A DNA stretch of 64,000 nucleotides from Apoderus coryli (GCA_911728435.2 OU452206.1:15778297-15842296), one strand, 5' to 3'. Positions 34,351 to 45,463 are shown, numbered from the stretch's first letter. Translations and numbers: made by a program. The notes: generated by a model not told the origin, from the sequence alone.

Positions 34351-35681
34351 TTTTTATTTATTTTTAAGTAAGTACCGTTTTGGAATTAAAAAAAGACGTG
34401 CAAAGATATCGCAATAATTTTATTTTTACATGAAAGCCTGTACCTGAATCTACTTTTCTACATAATTTCCGTGAATATTGAGGCACTTGTCATAACGTGG
34501 CACCAGTTTTTGAATACCCTCCTCATAAAATTCTGCCGCCTGACTTGTTAACCACTGTATCACAAATGTTTTGACTTCGTTATCGTCTTGAAGACGCTGA
34601 CCACCCAGGTGTTTCTTCAAGTGCAGGAACAAATGGTAGTCGCTGGGCGCCAGATCAGGGCTATATGGAGGATGATCTAGAGTTTCCCATTTAAAAGTTT
34701 TGATGAGATCTTTAGTCCGATTAGCCACATGTGGACGGGCATTGTCATGCAGCAAAACGATACCCTTACTCAACTTGCCACGTCTTTTGTTCTGGATTGC
34801 ACGACGCAGATTGTTCAATGTCTCACAATAAGACGCTGCATTGATTGTCTCATTACGAGGCAGAAACTCCACTAGCAATACTCCTTTTCTGTCCCAAAAA
34901 ACTGTGCACATGATTTTCCGGGCAGAAATTGTTTGCTTAAACTTGACTCTTTTGGGTGATGATGAATGTCGCCATTCCATGGATTGTTGTTTCGATTCTG
35001 GTGTGACGTAGGCCACCATGTTTCGTCACCAGTAACAATTTGGTCTAAAAAATCTTCACCTTCATTGTGGTACCGCTCAAGGAAAGTCAATGCACTGCTT
35101 AAACATTGGGTTTTGTGCAAATCCGTCAACATTTTTGGAACCCAACGTGAACACTATTTCCGGTAATTCAAGTTCTCGGTCACAATGCGATACAAAACAC
35201 TACGAGAATATTGAGGAAAGCAGTCGCACATTGATGAAAGTGTAAAGCGTCTGTTTTCTCTCACCTTTTCCTCCACTTTCTGCACCAAATCTTCATTAAC
35301 GACCGAAGGACGCCCACTCCGTTCTTCATCATGCAGATTTGTGCGGCCATCTTTAAATGCTATCACCAATTTCCTTACCATTCCATCACTCATAATGTTT
35401 TGTCCGTAAACTTCACAGATCTCACGATGAATATCGATCGGTTTTACGCCTTTAGCACTAAGAAATCGTATAACAGCCCGTACTTCACAATCGGCGGGAC
35501 TCACAATTGTCGGAGGCATCTTAAACACTCAGTAAACAACGTATACAATGAGGAATCAGACTGTAATGGCGTCAGTGCGTAGACAAGAGATGTAGGTAAC
35601 CAGCGCGCATGCGCGGAACGCCGACCGTAGCGCTGCGGCGGCGGAATCGCAAAACGGTACTTACTAAAAAAACGTGCCTCG
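34351..35681 (-). mobile_element. mariner family 2, full-length copy
   Basis: Ends share the terminal text AAGTAAGTACCGTTTTG (left, 34365) and its inverse at the right (acggtacttac...acgtgcctcg, TA at 35682-35683). The outer left bases merge with copy D of the box-139 repeat, so the exact edge is uncertain. Transposase gene on the minus strand, 34450-35528. The 5' leader (35590-35655) is unusually GC-rich. Confidence 0.8.
34450..35528 (-). pseudogene. mariner family 2 transposase (D,D34D), one stop and one frameshift
   Basis: Three consecutive frames form one protein of about 350 residues. The N-terminal half has the helix-turn-helix region (VRAVIRFLSAKGVKPIDIH, VRKLVIAFKDGRTNLHDEER, RSGRPS). 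The catalytic half shows VTGDETW (first Asp), LLHDNARPHVANRTKDL (second Asp) and YSPDLAPSDYHLF (third Asp), then HLGGQRL. A TAG interrupts after NLNYRK (about 35154, where copy 2 has a Leu codon) and a one-base loss follows TGDETW near 35010. Otherwise coherent. Confidence 0.85.
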
Positions 35682-35683
35682 TA

Positions 35684-36551
35684 TTTAAAAAACTATTAAC
35701 ATTTTGTTTGTAAATTCTTCAATCTACCCTCGTATACTTATACGTTTTTCAAGGCAATGATTATTAGGACTTTTCTCCATAAAACCTGTTAGTTGTGACG
35801 CTCATGTGTTATCCATAACATTTATAATGAATTTATTACCAACAACGAATAAAATATATCTTAAACAGTACAAGCAAAAACAATATAAAGTGTTTTTGTC
35901 TTATCACACATTCTCAGGTTTGAAGTTCATCTGTCCTTTTCTTTCCCTCTCCTCCATGATTATAACAGAACAGGCTTAATTTTGTCTCTGTACAGTACAG
36001 TTTTTTATATCAATTACTTTATTTAACGTTTAGTTCTAATGTTTATAACAAATTTATAACGCTTGGCAAACAAACAAAATAATACAGTAATGAAAAAAAC
36101 TAATTTACACTGATAGTTATGTGTATTTACGCGAAAACTTTTACTACTTAGCTTTGAATCATTATAAACGTTTTTAAAAGTTGGTTTGTTAGTGTGGATA
36201 ATTAATAGTAGTAGTGAAAATCGTTGATTATGAAATGATATAACGATGTGTACTATTTACTTTACATAGCAAAGTCCAAATTATATACTCGTACCTATAA
36301 TATATAAGTGTAAAATATTGTTGTGTTTATTGTTTATCAAAACGGTTACTTATTGTGGAAAATGGATTTGGAATTGTTGATAGTTATTGTAAGTCATGTT
36401 TTTGAATTATTATTTCTACCAGTGACGTGTAGGAACGGGTAAAATTTACGATCTATTTGAGGTTATGTTAAATATAGGATATGGGGAAATTATAACGTCA
36501 TTTCCACAAAACAACTTTATTAACATCAGCTTAACAGCACGTCAGAGATAT
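35684..36551. other. no recognised gene
   Basis: AT-rich, no motifs. Confidence 0.3.
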
Positions 36552-36580
36552 GTTTCGGAGGTATAAACTCCTGTCATCAG
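36552..36580 (-). ncRNA. hammerhead-like core motif
   Basis: The minus strand reads CTGATGA, then CA-GGAG-tttatac-CTCC (a 4-bp stem II), then GAAAC. These are the conserved bases of the hammerhead ribozyme core in the right order and spacing. I cannot pair helix I with the bases after a plausible GUH site, so self-cleavage is not supported. Such cores are known in Penelope-like elements. Confidence 0.4.
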
Positions 36581-36764
36581 TCTAAAACAATTCTATACAA
36601 AAGGAAAATGTGTTACAAAAATTTGTCTTCCTTTACAATAAGTTAGAGGTAACAAAATTCCATTCCAAAATTCCGCATCCCCATAGCTCAAATCTGAAAC
36701 TATATTGAATTTTCACGTATGATGAAAAGACTACAACATACAATATGTTATTGATGAGGCGATC
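36581..36764. other. short unassigned segment
   Basis: Between the hammerhead-like motif and copy E of the box-139 repeat; no features. Confidence 0.3.
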
Positions 36765-37686
36765 GGGTTTTGTTCCTTTTTCTTCTCATTGGAGGCACTA
36801 TTTATACGTACATATTTTTGATTTTTTTTATTATAAACTTTCTTTTGCCTCCTTTTCTACCATTTACGAACGCCTATGTAAACAAAATTGTTATGCTGCA
36901 TGTTGTAGGTTATCTTATATCAAAGCTATATATAATTAGCCAATTTTTCTGTTATATTTGGATTTATTTTTTTTGTTTTTTACCCTTTTTTACACTATTT
37001 TTGAACGCCTGTGTGAACCAGTTCATTTATGTAACATTTTATAGGTTATATTCTATCAAAGCTATAAATAATTAGTTAATATTTCTGCTATGTTTGAGAA
37101 ATACGTTTTTTTTAAATCTTTTTACCACATTTTACACTATTTTCGGACGCCAATGTGGTCTAATATTTTATGTTCAATATGTTAGGTTATATTCAATTAA
37201 ATGCGTAAAAAATTATGCAGTATTTCGGATAAGTTTAAGAACTATGAATTTTTTTAATTTTTGGACCTTCTTTTAAACCCCTTTCCTACGCACAATGTTT
37301 CCCAAAATCTAATCAGCTCCTTGCCATGTCCAATAGTATTTTTGTACCAAATTTGTTTAAAATCTGTTAAGTGGTTTTTGCGTTTTCGTGGATACAGACA
37401 GACAGGCATTTTTTTAAAACTACTTATTTTATGTATAAAATGACCAAAAACAAGTATTTCCTGTCAAATAAAAAAAAATGTTTCATGAAACCAATAGTCT
37501 CCACGGATAGAGTTTGGAGGAGGAAAAACTTTTTTATTTGTCGATTTAGAAGAAAAAGTCACTCTTTATAAAAACGTCTACTTGTGTCGAACCTACAATT
37601 TCAAATGCCAAATTTACGATTACTATACAGGGTATATCAAAAATAACATTTTTAATGATTTTGATTTTTTTTTTATTTAATAATTT

Positions 37687-37703
37687 TGGCGCCCAACGTG
37701 GGG
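37687..37703 (+). other. primer-binding site, tRNA-Lys type, complete
   Basis: TGGCGCCCAACGTGGGG, the full consensus, preceded by aataattt. Followed by five short repeats of tgacaggtg in an AT-rich leader. Confidence 0.75.
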
Positions 37704-38159
37704 TCTGTCACTTTGACAGGTGTCTTTTTTGTTTTTAAATTTTAAATTGACAGGTGTCATTAATTTGATAGGTTTTTTTGTTTTGACAGGTGGCATTTCA
37801 TTTAGAATTTTGAGAGGTATAGATAGAAATTTTAACAAGTAGTTTTTTCCTTTGTCGGAATTTGACAGGTTGATTTTTTTTTTCACTGTATGGTAGAAGA
37901 GTAATATAATTTTTTTTGCGCGTTGATTGTTCATATTTTTGGTTTATTTAGAAATTTGCTGCGTACGGAACATAAGGTGTTTTGCAGGTAAAACACATTT
38001 TTTTTGAGTTAATTTAATGCACTTTGTGTTGATAATAATTGGTAGTTGCATTGCTTTTGCAACTAACTGTTTCTTTCAGACTTTGTTATTTGCACGGCGC
38101 GGCGTATATTTATAGATATATATATATATACAGGGTAAACATAAAATATTTTTAGAAAT

Positions 38160-38396
38160 ATGTCATGCAAAATGCAGATTGTGCGTCTTAGCCAGGAGGA
38201 GCTTACTTATGAGCTCGCGTACAGAGGGATAGGTACGGGTACTGTGGAACAAATGCGTCATCGGCTTGCTCTTGCGTTGCAGTTTGAGAAAACGGGTGAA
38301 AGTTTACATTACCCCAAATACCCTTTTGTTTTCGAAGAGGACGTTACAGTAGTTAATTTAATTAAAAAAAAAAAACAAGGAAATCAAAATCATTAA
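38160..38396 (+). CDS. LTR-retroelement gag, N-terminal fragment
   Basis: The frame MSCKMQIVRLSQEELTYELA, YRGIGTGTVEQMRHRLALAL, QFEKTGESLHYP is typical of the start of Gypsy-type insect gag proteins (leucine-rich 'L-x-EELxYELxxRGI...MRxRL' helix pair). It lies about 460 bp after a perfect primer-binding site, the expected place for gag. After residue ~65 the frame runs into an A-rich tract and the right arm of the long-TIR element, so more than 80% of gag and all of pol are missing. Confidence 0.55.
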   Translation: MSCKMQIVRLSQEELTYELAYRGIGTGTVEQMRHRLALALQFEKTGESLHYPKYPFVFEEDVTVVNLIKKKKQGNQNH

Positions 38397-38582
38397 AAAT
38401 GTTATTTTTGATATACCCTGCATAGTAATCGTAAATTTGGCATTTGAAATTGTAGGTTCGACACAAGCAGACGTTTTTATACAGAATGACTTTTTCTTCT
38501 AAATCGACAAATAAAAAAGTTTTTCCTCTTCTAACTCTATCCGTGGACACATCGTATATTACATATATGATATGGAGAGCTA

Positions 38583-38644
38583 ACAAATAACTAATAAAAT
38601 AAAAATACATAAATATTCATACGAAAAAAATTATAACATCTAAA
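38583..38644. other. short spacer
   Basis: AT-rich bases between copy E of box-139 and the hAT fragment; no features. Confidence 0.3.
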
Positions 38645-38870
38645 AGTTAAATTGTAAAATCTAATCTTCTCCTTTTATTGGCGAATCGGTTAATTACACT
38701 TTCAATGTTTACTTCAATATTTCTATGAACAAATAATAAAACTAAGCCATTTAGACGATCTTCTGCGATGGTGGATCTTAAATAACTTTTAATTATTAAT
38801 CTTAAGCTTGAAAAGCTTCTTTCTGCCGTTGCAACAGAAATGGTCAACGTACAATTTTCGTTAAAAGTGC
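38645..38870 (-). pseudogene. hAT transposase, C-terminal dimerisation domain
   Basis: The minus strand reads TLTISVATAERSFSSLRLII, KSYLRSTIAEDRLNGLVLLF and INRFANKRRRLDF to a stop. This is the conserved hATC domain (AERSFS, LRSTM-x-RLxxLxLL, FAxxKxRR) found in hAT transposases and their domesticated relatives. The upstream part of the frame (38871-39006) has a different, arginine-rich text, so the catalytic domain is absent. Confidence 0.75.
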
Positions 38871-40049
38871 GCCGATATCGCTCTGCGCCCCTCCTTAAAG
38901 CCGCCCCTACTCGGACTCTGAGAACGTGTCCAACTAGGGCACTAGAGATCATTACGAATCGCACAACTCTGCCCTTGGTGATAGAATGAGCAGCAACTGA
39001 GACCATACTCGGACTGTATCGGGAGGAAGCCGGAGATGGGACAATGAATAATCAGGGACCCTAGACATCTCTGATCAAACACATCGCATATCTAAACGCC
39101 CCTATTGACAAAATTAAGAAGAAATATTACTTTCATAACTCTAAAAATGTCTTTAAGATATTCAGAATTACTTCTATTATATACTAAACAGCCCAAGCTT
39201 TTTATTTTTTAATCGATTTCGAAATATGCACTTAGTACTTGGAGTAAACACAAAAAGTCGATAGAAAATAAGAGATATTTTCACCAGCCCCTATTAAATT
39301 GACTGCAACTGACCCTAAGTTCTCTGTTAAAAATGCATGCATGTAGATGATGCAACGAAATCAAAAGTAAACTTATATATTTAGATGTTTTAAGCGCTTA
39401 AAAGTGAGATATTTTTAGCATCTAATCGTTCATTTTATACATAACAACGTATTTATACTTTAGGTACCTACTTACTTAAGTTTATATTATGGAAAAACGC
39501 GCAATATTCTTACTGAAATAAAGGGATTACGATAGTACAAACAGTTAAGCCTTTTAGAGTATTATTTTACATTCAATATGATTTCAATGGCCTTGGAAAT
39601 GCTGAAGCAACTTATTTAAATTGTTGTAAATAATATACTATGCATTGTAAAAAAATTATAGAAAATAGCGGTAGCCTTGTACAAATTGAACTATTATTAA
39701 GTACAAAATTATATTTTATAGTAAGGGTATTGGTTGGAGGATGGATCTTCTACTATCAACCGGCGTGGCATTATTTATTTGTTGAATCAGCGTATGGGAC
39801 TTTATTTTTCTTCATGCTGCTCACCACGAGATCTGTCCTGTACTGTACTAGGTCGCCTTCCCATTAGCCTTCATGTCCAGGAGGGTCGTCTTTATGGTGT
39901 CATGGCTGCCATATTTATCTAAGGATGCAGGAAGATACCTCCTTAAATTCAGCCATCTTGTGAAGTATTGTGAAGCGATAAAAAAAATTTAGACGGATGT
40001 AACCATTTTAAAGTTTTAAAGGTTAACAGTTTCAGCAACACATTATCAA
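38871..40049. other. unassigned; GC-richer at 38871-39070
   Basis: The first 200 bp are GC-richer than the surroundings and directly abut the hAT fragment, but I find no second copy. The remainder to 40049 is AT-rich without motifs. Confidence 0.3.
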
Positions 40050-41846
40050 TGAGGCAGGGAACACTATGAGAACAAATAGTTGTAAACCATTTTTTAATTT
40101 TAAGAAAGCTGATTTCCCTGCAATGTATAGGCATATGCTTGAGTTGGACTTTAGTCTTGCCAACTGTAGTGATCCTGACCTCGCCTGTGATTTGTTTTAT
40201 GAAAAGTTGAACACTGTTTTTAATGCATCGGTGCCGATTTCATATGCAAAGATTTCTAAGTATCCTGCATGGTTTTCGGGTGATATTGTTCGCAGCATCA
40301 AATTGAAGTCTAAACTATGGAAAAAATATAAAACATTCGGGGATCCTCAATTTTTCAATGATTTTAGAGTTCTGCGTCACAATATCAAAACTGAGGTGAG
40401 TTCCTCTTACAGGGTGCACTTGCGTGATGCTGAACGTAGATTGAGTAGTGATCCTAACAATTTTTGGTCTTTTGTCAATTCCAGAAGCAAATCTGGGCGA
40501 TTGCCTGGTGTATGACTTACAATGGTAATAATATTGACGATCCGCAGGAACTTGTCAATAAATTTGCGGAATTTTTCAACACATCATACGTTGCATCTCA
40601 GGCATTTGATATTGATCAGGGATTGTTTGATGTTGTGAATGTGTCTCATTTGCCGGATCGTGTGATTACTGAGACGGAGGTCTATGGAGCTTTGAGAAGG
40701 TTAAAAGCTAAATTTACATCGGGTCCTGATGGTAGACCATCTTTTGTAATTAGGGATTGTGCCACTGTGTTTGCTAAACCATTGTGTACAATATTCAATG
40801 TTTCTTTGCGATCGTGTAGTTTCCCCTCTAATTCGAAATCTTCTAGAGTAACGCCGGTTCATAAGAAGGGAGATAAACAGGATATTTCAAATTATAGACC
40901 AATTTCCATACAGTCGTGTTTTTCTAAAGTTTTTGAATTTGTGCTCCATGATATTATTATGAGCCATGTTAGGCGTCAGATTTCATCGGTACAACATGGC
41001 TTTTTTCCCGGTCGTTCTACGTCAACTAATTTATTGGTTTTAACACAGTTTTTAACTGAGCGACTTGATAACGGGGGTCAGGTAAATGTAATCTACACTG
41101 ATTTTTCTAAAGCCTTTGATAGACTTGATCATGGTATTCTACTGCGTAAACTGTGTCGTTATGGACTATCTTATAATTTACTGCTGCTTTTGAAGTCGTA
41201 TCTGAAGGATATATTTCAGTATGTGGAAAGTCGAGGATTTCGTTCCGCAAATTTTAAAGTGTCATATGGTGTTCCGCAGGGCTCTGTCCTTGGACCATTG
41301 TTGTTCCTGTGTTTTATCGATGATATTTCTAGTGGCTTGACAAATAGTTCGTTATTATATGCTGACGATTTCAAAGTATATTCTGTCATTAATAGTACTG
41401 AAGATTGTTCTCATCTTCAGGACGATTTAAATGTTGTATATGAGTGGTGTGTCTGTTAAACCGTTTTAATCTAGTATCATTAAATACTCGGAGAGAATAT
41501 TCCGCTCTAGTATTGCTCTTTAAAATTATTAATGGACTTCTTGACTGTCCAGAGTTTTTAAGCCAGATTCCTTTTTCTGTCCCAAATCTACGTACACGTA
41601 ATAACGGAATCGTATTTTACTTTCCGGCCCCGCGTACTAATTTGTTGTTGCGTTCCCCTTTATATTTTATGTGCCATACTTGTAACTCTGTGTCCGAGCA
41701 AATTGATATTTTTAATTCAACTTTGTCTTGTATATGTCTTAGAATATAAATTTAGTGTTAGATATTAAGAATTTACTGTAATTTTTCCTGCCCTTTAATT
41801 GGTTTATTTATCTGTCTGGGCAGTGTATCTTAAATAAATAAATAAA
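40050..41846 (+). mobile_element. Jockey/CR1-type LINE, best-preserved copy
   Basis: Contains ORF2 from the endonuclease-RT linker to the C-terminus, a 3'UTR and an (AAATA)n-like tail (taaataaataaataaac, ending about 41846). It is 5'-truncated: no apurinic endonuclease domain is readable before 40066. An internal deletion removes the thumb region. Confidence 0.8.
40066..41749 (+). pseudogene. Jockey/CR1-type LINE ORF2, one frameshift and one internal deletion
   Basis: 40066-40515 is the linker (LKSKLWKKYKTFGDPQFF, RRLSSDPNNFWSFVNS). After a frameshift near 40500 the frame 40464-41459 gives the RT: LVNKFAEFFNTSY, FTSGPDGRPSFVIRDCA, SSRVTPVHKKGDKQDISNYR, QHGFFPGRSTSTNL, IYTDFSKAFDRLDHGILL, SYGVPQGSVLGPLLFLCFID and the catalytic YADD box. 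It then joins, with a stop and loss of roughly 200 residues, the C-terminal tail in 41444-41749 (ALVLLFKIINGLLDCPEF, SVPNLRTRNNG, IDIFNSTLS). The catalytic residues are intact, but the two breaks make it non-functional. Confidence 0.85.
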
Positions 41847-43054
41847 CACCCAATTGATCCCCAGGTTTTACTACATTGACTTCTCAACCAGTCAGTTTAC
41901 TGTTTCTTTTTTGATTTCTTCGATATTCTTCGTTGAGTCTGCTTGTTCTTCTTCCTTTTCCAATTTTAACATTGGCTCTTTATAGCATATTATACTTCAT
42001 GTTTCCAATATACCATGGACTTACATAAAAAATTGTTTTGCCGATAAATAAGCCGAAACTGTTTCCTTCTTCATCGCCTATAAATTTCTTCCACGGAGTT
42101 CTTTTTTCTCATTTTTGTCATGCAAAAAGGATCTTGCAGAATTTTAAAAATGATGTATCGGATCTTTCAACCATTTCTGCGACTTGTTTCTTCTTCAGTA
42201 CAAATTTTTCGATTTTTTCAACAAATGCCAGAGTCGTCACTTCAATAGGCCGCCAAATACTAGTCAAGATCCCTAATGAGCAAATAAAATTTAATGTAGC
42301 ACATGCTGTATGTTGTAAGGCCAATGTATATTGTGAGGAGATAATTATATTTTTAGCTACATGTATAGTCGTACATATGTGTATGCATTTTCGTGTTTAA
42401 ATTTAGAACAAACAATGCATTATGTTAAAGACTTCAAGGTTTTTGATCGCACAAAATGCTTTTGTGTATATCATAATATTGTAAACGGTACTGTGATTGA
42501 TAGAATTATCTTTAAATCTAAAATGCAGAATGTAAATCAGTGAAAAAAGTAGTTTTTAACCTCCTCACCCTGTACAATCGTAATTATGTCAGTATCAGAT
42601 TACACATAATGCAAGCAGATGTTAAAATCGATGTAAAACTTGAGTTAATTTAATTAAAATAATAGTTAATCTCAGAATAAATAAAATATACAAAATATTT
42701 CTTTAAGGTATTTACCCATATGTTCTAGACGTTCACATTCTGTTTTGTATCTAGCCTAAAATGTTTTTTGAATCGTATCTGTGAAAAAGATTTCACTATG
42801 TACAGGGTGAGCAAAACTCGATGTCCCAGGATTGCGATCGGTTAATATTTGCAGATACTCTTCAGATGCAACTTGTAGAACAATCTATCACGTATCAAAG
42901 AGTGGTCCGATTTAAATAAACTTTCACTCCTTACATCGAAATAAATTTGTTCTAAAAGAAAAACGATTAGTGAGAACTGCCGGAAGTCATGTTGCTCTTT
43001 GCTTCTTAATATTTTGTGTAGGAGACTTGTTCGTTAGAAAAAAATTAATAATAT
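41847..43054. other. unassigned, with two TACAGGGTG-type element ends
   Basis: One element end reads ctcctcaccctgta (to about 42576, facing left) and another begins tacagggtgagcaaaactcg at about 42800 (facing right). Their partners could not be located. The 42118-42324 minus-strand frame has no family features. Confidence 0.35.
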
Positions 43055-43125
43055 ACGAGGCATGTTTTTTAAGTAAGTACCGTTTTGGAATTAAAAAAGA
43101 CGTGCAAAGATATCGCAATAATGTT
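43055..43125 (-). mobile_element. mariner family 2, solitary 3' end
   Basis: Complete TIR cgaggcatgttttttaagta followed by agtaccgttttggaatt and about 35 bp of subterminal sequence, with TA at the outer edge (43054-43055). The match ends at cgcaataatg; no coding sequence. Confidence 0.75.
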
Positions 43126-43406
43126 ATAGAGCAATATACGAGTATACGACGAGTATATCTCAGCTACTCTATATAAAAATCAGTTTGGATTGTGAAAGTT
43201 TTTCAAAGTTCAAAATTGAGGAACAATTCTGGCATTCGACTGTCGTGATAAAAAAATAACTTGAATAAACAACAAGGACTAAAGTCTTGCCTCTTTTGCA
43301 AAGTCATTTAAAAACTTCTCAGTACAATTTTCGTTTGAATCTTTGACTTTGAAGCATAAACTTTTCCAGGAAAGAACAAGACATGGTTATAATTTTCAGT
43401 AATTCC
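43126..43406. other. no recognised gene
   Basis: AT-rich; no motifs. Confidence 0.3.
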
Positions 43407-43481
43407 GTGTCACAAGTAGGATTCGAACCCAACATCTCCCGAGTGCCGGTCAGGTGTTCTACCCAATTGAACTCCCGTTGC
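43407..43481 (-). tRNA. tRNA-like SINE head, reverse orientation
   Basis: The minus strand has D-arm-like ttcaattgggtagaac, an anticodon arm cctga-ccggcac-tcggg (apparent GGC, Ala-like) and a T-arm tgttgggttcgaatccta. Position 33 is not T and the acceptor strands pair poorly. Downstream on the plus strand it is joined to ttttttttttcagttcgtat, the same tail as at 43807 but with the head reversed. Confidence 0.55.
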
Positions 43482-43729
43482 ATTTTTTTTTTCAGTTCGT
43501 ATACAATATTAGTTTATTTCATGTGTCTATATTTATATTATACAGTGTCAACTACTTATGTTGAATATTATATTCCTTTCATTTTTCTGGTGTTTGCAGC
43601 TTGCAATAAGAAATGACAATGCATTGTGGCAGTGTGTAGTTTGTGTCGTTTTTAAATTTTAGAACTCAACGTAGCACTGCACACAGAAAAGGCGTTAATG
43701 TATACGGACGGAGGGAGATTTCTACTATG
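43482..43729. other. tail-like segment and spacer between the two tRNA-like heads
   Basis: The first 60 bp (cagttcgtatacaatattag...tgtctatattt) match 43818-43870 in the same orientation. The rest is unassigned. Confidence 0.4.
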
Positions 43730-43807
43730 TGCCACGGTAGTTCACTTGGTTAGAACACCTGACCGGCAATTGGGAGATGTTGGGTTCGTATCCCACTTGC
43801 GACACGG
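43730..43807 (+). tRNA. tRNA-like SINE head, forward orientation
   Basis: Plus-strand D-arm-like tagttcacttggttagaac, anticodon arm cctga-ccggcaa-ttggg (apparent GGC), and T-arm gttgggttcgtatccca. About 90% like the reversed head at 43407-43481. Followed by a T-run and cagttcgtattcaaaattag. Probably a tRNA-derived SINE, not a working tRNA (no T33). Confidence 0.55.
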
Positions 43808-44695
43808 ATTTTTTTTTCAGTTCGTATTCAAAATTAGTTTGTTTCATGTTTCTATATTCAAATTCATTTGTTTCTTTTTTATTTTCACCGTCATCGTCAC
43901 GCAAAAACCGAGAAGAACAAGTTTTCGTTTTTTGAAGTTTGAAGCTTTGCGCTGCATAATTCTATGACCTCTCTTCCTGGTTTACAGTTTTGAAACAAAA
44001 TCAGTGCTCATTTTTAGAACGCATTTTCTGAATGACCGTATTTCAAGTGTTGTCGCATTATTTCTGCCCTAACTTTATACCCTTATTAATTCGACTACAA
44101 CCCCAAAATATTAATAACGATGATGACTAGACACGGAATACAGTTTGAGGCAGGTCAGAATTAACATTCACAGCCATAACACAAAACATTATATACATTT
44201 ATATATATATATATAGTAAAGACAACTAAGGAGCCGAAATGATGCCGTATTCTGACAGAGCACAAGGCTGTAATAATGATCATAAAATCTTTCTCGCCCA
44301 ATGTTGTTCTCATAAAAATAGAATGTCATAAAAATGTGCATTCAGTGTTGGAACACATAATAATAATAATATCAGACACTATAATACCATAGAATATTCA
44401 AGTAAATTACTGTTGTAGTTAATATCAAGACAAAAAACAACAATTGGTGTCTTTCTTTTAAGAAATGAAAATAACAGTTTGTTTTGGATGTACATTGTTT
44501 ATGTTGGTCCATTGGCGTAGATAATATTTTATTTTAGAAGTTAAATTAGACAAATGTAATCAGCTCCACTATACGTCAAAAATAATAATAATAAATACCT
44601 TTTTTTCTCAACAGAAAATGTCCGTTTACAGAGCAATTACACAAAAGTAACAATACAAATAATATAAATAAATGAAAAATAATTTAATGTCAAAG
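43808..44695. other. SINE tail, then unassigned AT-rich sequence
   Basis: 43808-43870 repeats the tail seen after the reversed tRNA-like head. A (TA)n tract lies at about 44197-44215. No other features. Confidence 0.35.
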
Positions 44696-45463
44696 CGGAC
44701 TAAAAAGCTGGTTTTACCTACACAAGGAATCTTGATTAATTTAGCAGGGCCCCAGTCTAATTCAATAGAACCAGACCGAGGCATGGGTCGACAGATACTG
44801 ACGAATTCGTTTCGCTCTTGTTATGAGCTCGTCAGAGTACCACAGTCGTTGCCCATCTACAAATATCAGCCTGCATTTAAGCACAATAGGATACACAAAA
44901 GTAGACACATGTAAACACGTCTCATCTACATGTACATAGTAATGCACATCCCATACCATGCAGAGGCCGAACAAACTCAATGTATAGGTAAAACCAGTCG
45001 TATAAATAGAAATAAATATAAATAAAAATAGTATGAACACAAAACGCTAGCAGGAGACCATTTTATCCTTCTGCCCGCATCTCCCAAATATTTGGGTTTC
45101 AGCAATGCTCGGACGGTGGTCTCCAAGCGTTCTGCCGTCGATGTTTAATGCCAAATAATAAAAAATTAAAAGGATTTCATGTCCGTAAATATAATAAATG
45201 AAATAAGGATGTGCATTACTATGTACATGTAGATGATACGTGTTTACATGTGTCTACTGTCGTGTATCCTATTGTGCTTAAATGCAGGCTGATATTTGTA
45301 GATGGGCAACGACTATGGAACTCTGACGAGCTGTTAATAAGAGCGAAACGAATCCGTCAGTATCTGTCGACCCATGCATCGGTCTGGTTCTATTGAATTA
45401 GACTGGGGCCCTGCTAAATTAAACAAGATTCCTTGTGTAGGTAAAACCAGCTTTTTAGTCCAC
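44696..45463. repeat. large inverted repeat (foldback), arms ~256 bp
   Basis: Arm 44696-44951 and arm 45207-45463 are inverted complements with roughly one difference per 15 bases, separated by a 255-bp spacer. Outer ends are CGGACTAAAAAGC and its complement. Open frames run through both arms but read the same text in mirror image, so they are not evidence of a gene. A non-autonomous foldback element; a transcript across it would form a long hairpin. Confidence 0.85.

Larger units (their letters stand above)
37498..38550. mobile_element. long-TIR element, copy 1, carrying a retroelement leader and gag start
   Basis: Inverted arms of about 175 bp (37498-37672 and 38379-38550) begin (G)TCCACGGATAGAGTT and run inward through aaaaacttttttatttg, the text acgtctacttgtgtcgaacc and the acagggtatatcaaaaataac block. 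The arms enclose 700 bp that include a tRNA-Lys primer-binding site and a gag-like frame. Copies of the arm at 50208 and 56022 lack this cargo. The insertion splits copy E of the box-139 repeat. No transposase inside. Confidence 0.75.
36765..38582 (-). mobile_element. box-139 repeat family, copy E (split by a long-TIR element)
   Basis: Inverted relative to copy A. Runs from gatcgggttttg through several cgaacgcc boxes, cgttttcgtggatacagacagac, and tttcatgaaaccaatagtctcca at 37497; its final segment acatatatgatatggagagct resumes at about 38562. The 1.05 kb between is a separate insertion. The right-hand terminal part (cctcgagg) is missing. Confidence 0.75.

Noticed and set aside
44762..45396. 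Paired frames of 92 and 61 codons reading almost the same protein
   Set aside because: They are mirror readings of the two arms of a foldback, so similarity reflects the DNA repeat and not protein conservation.
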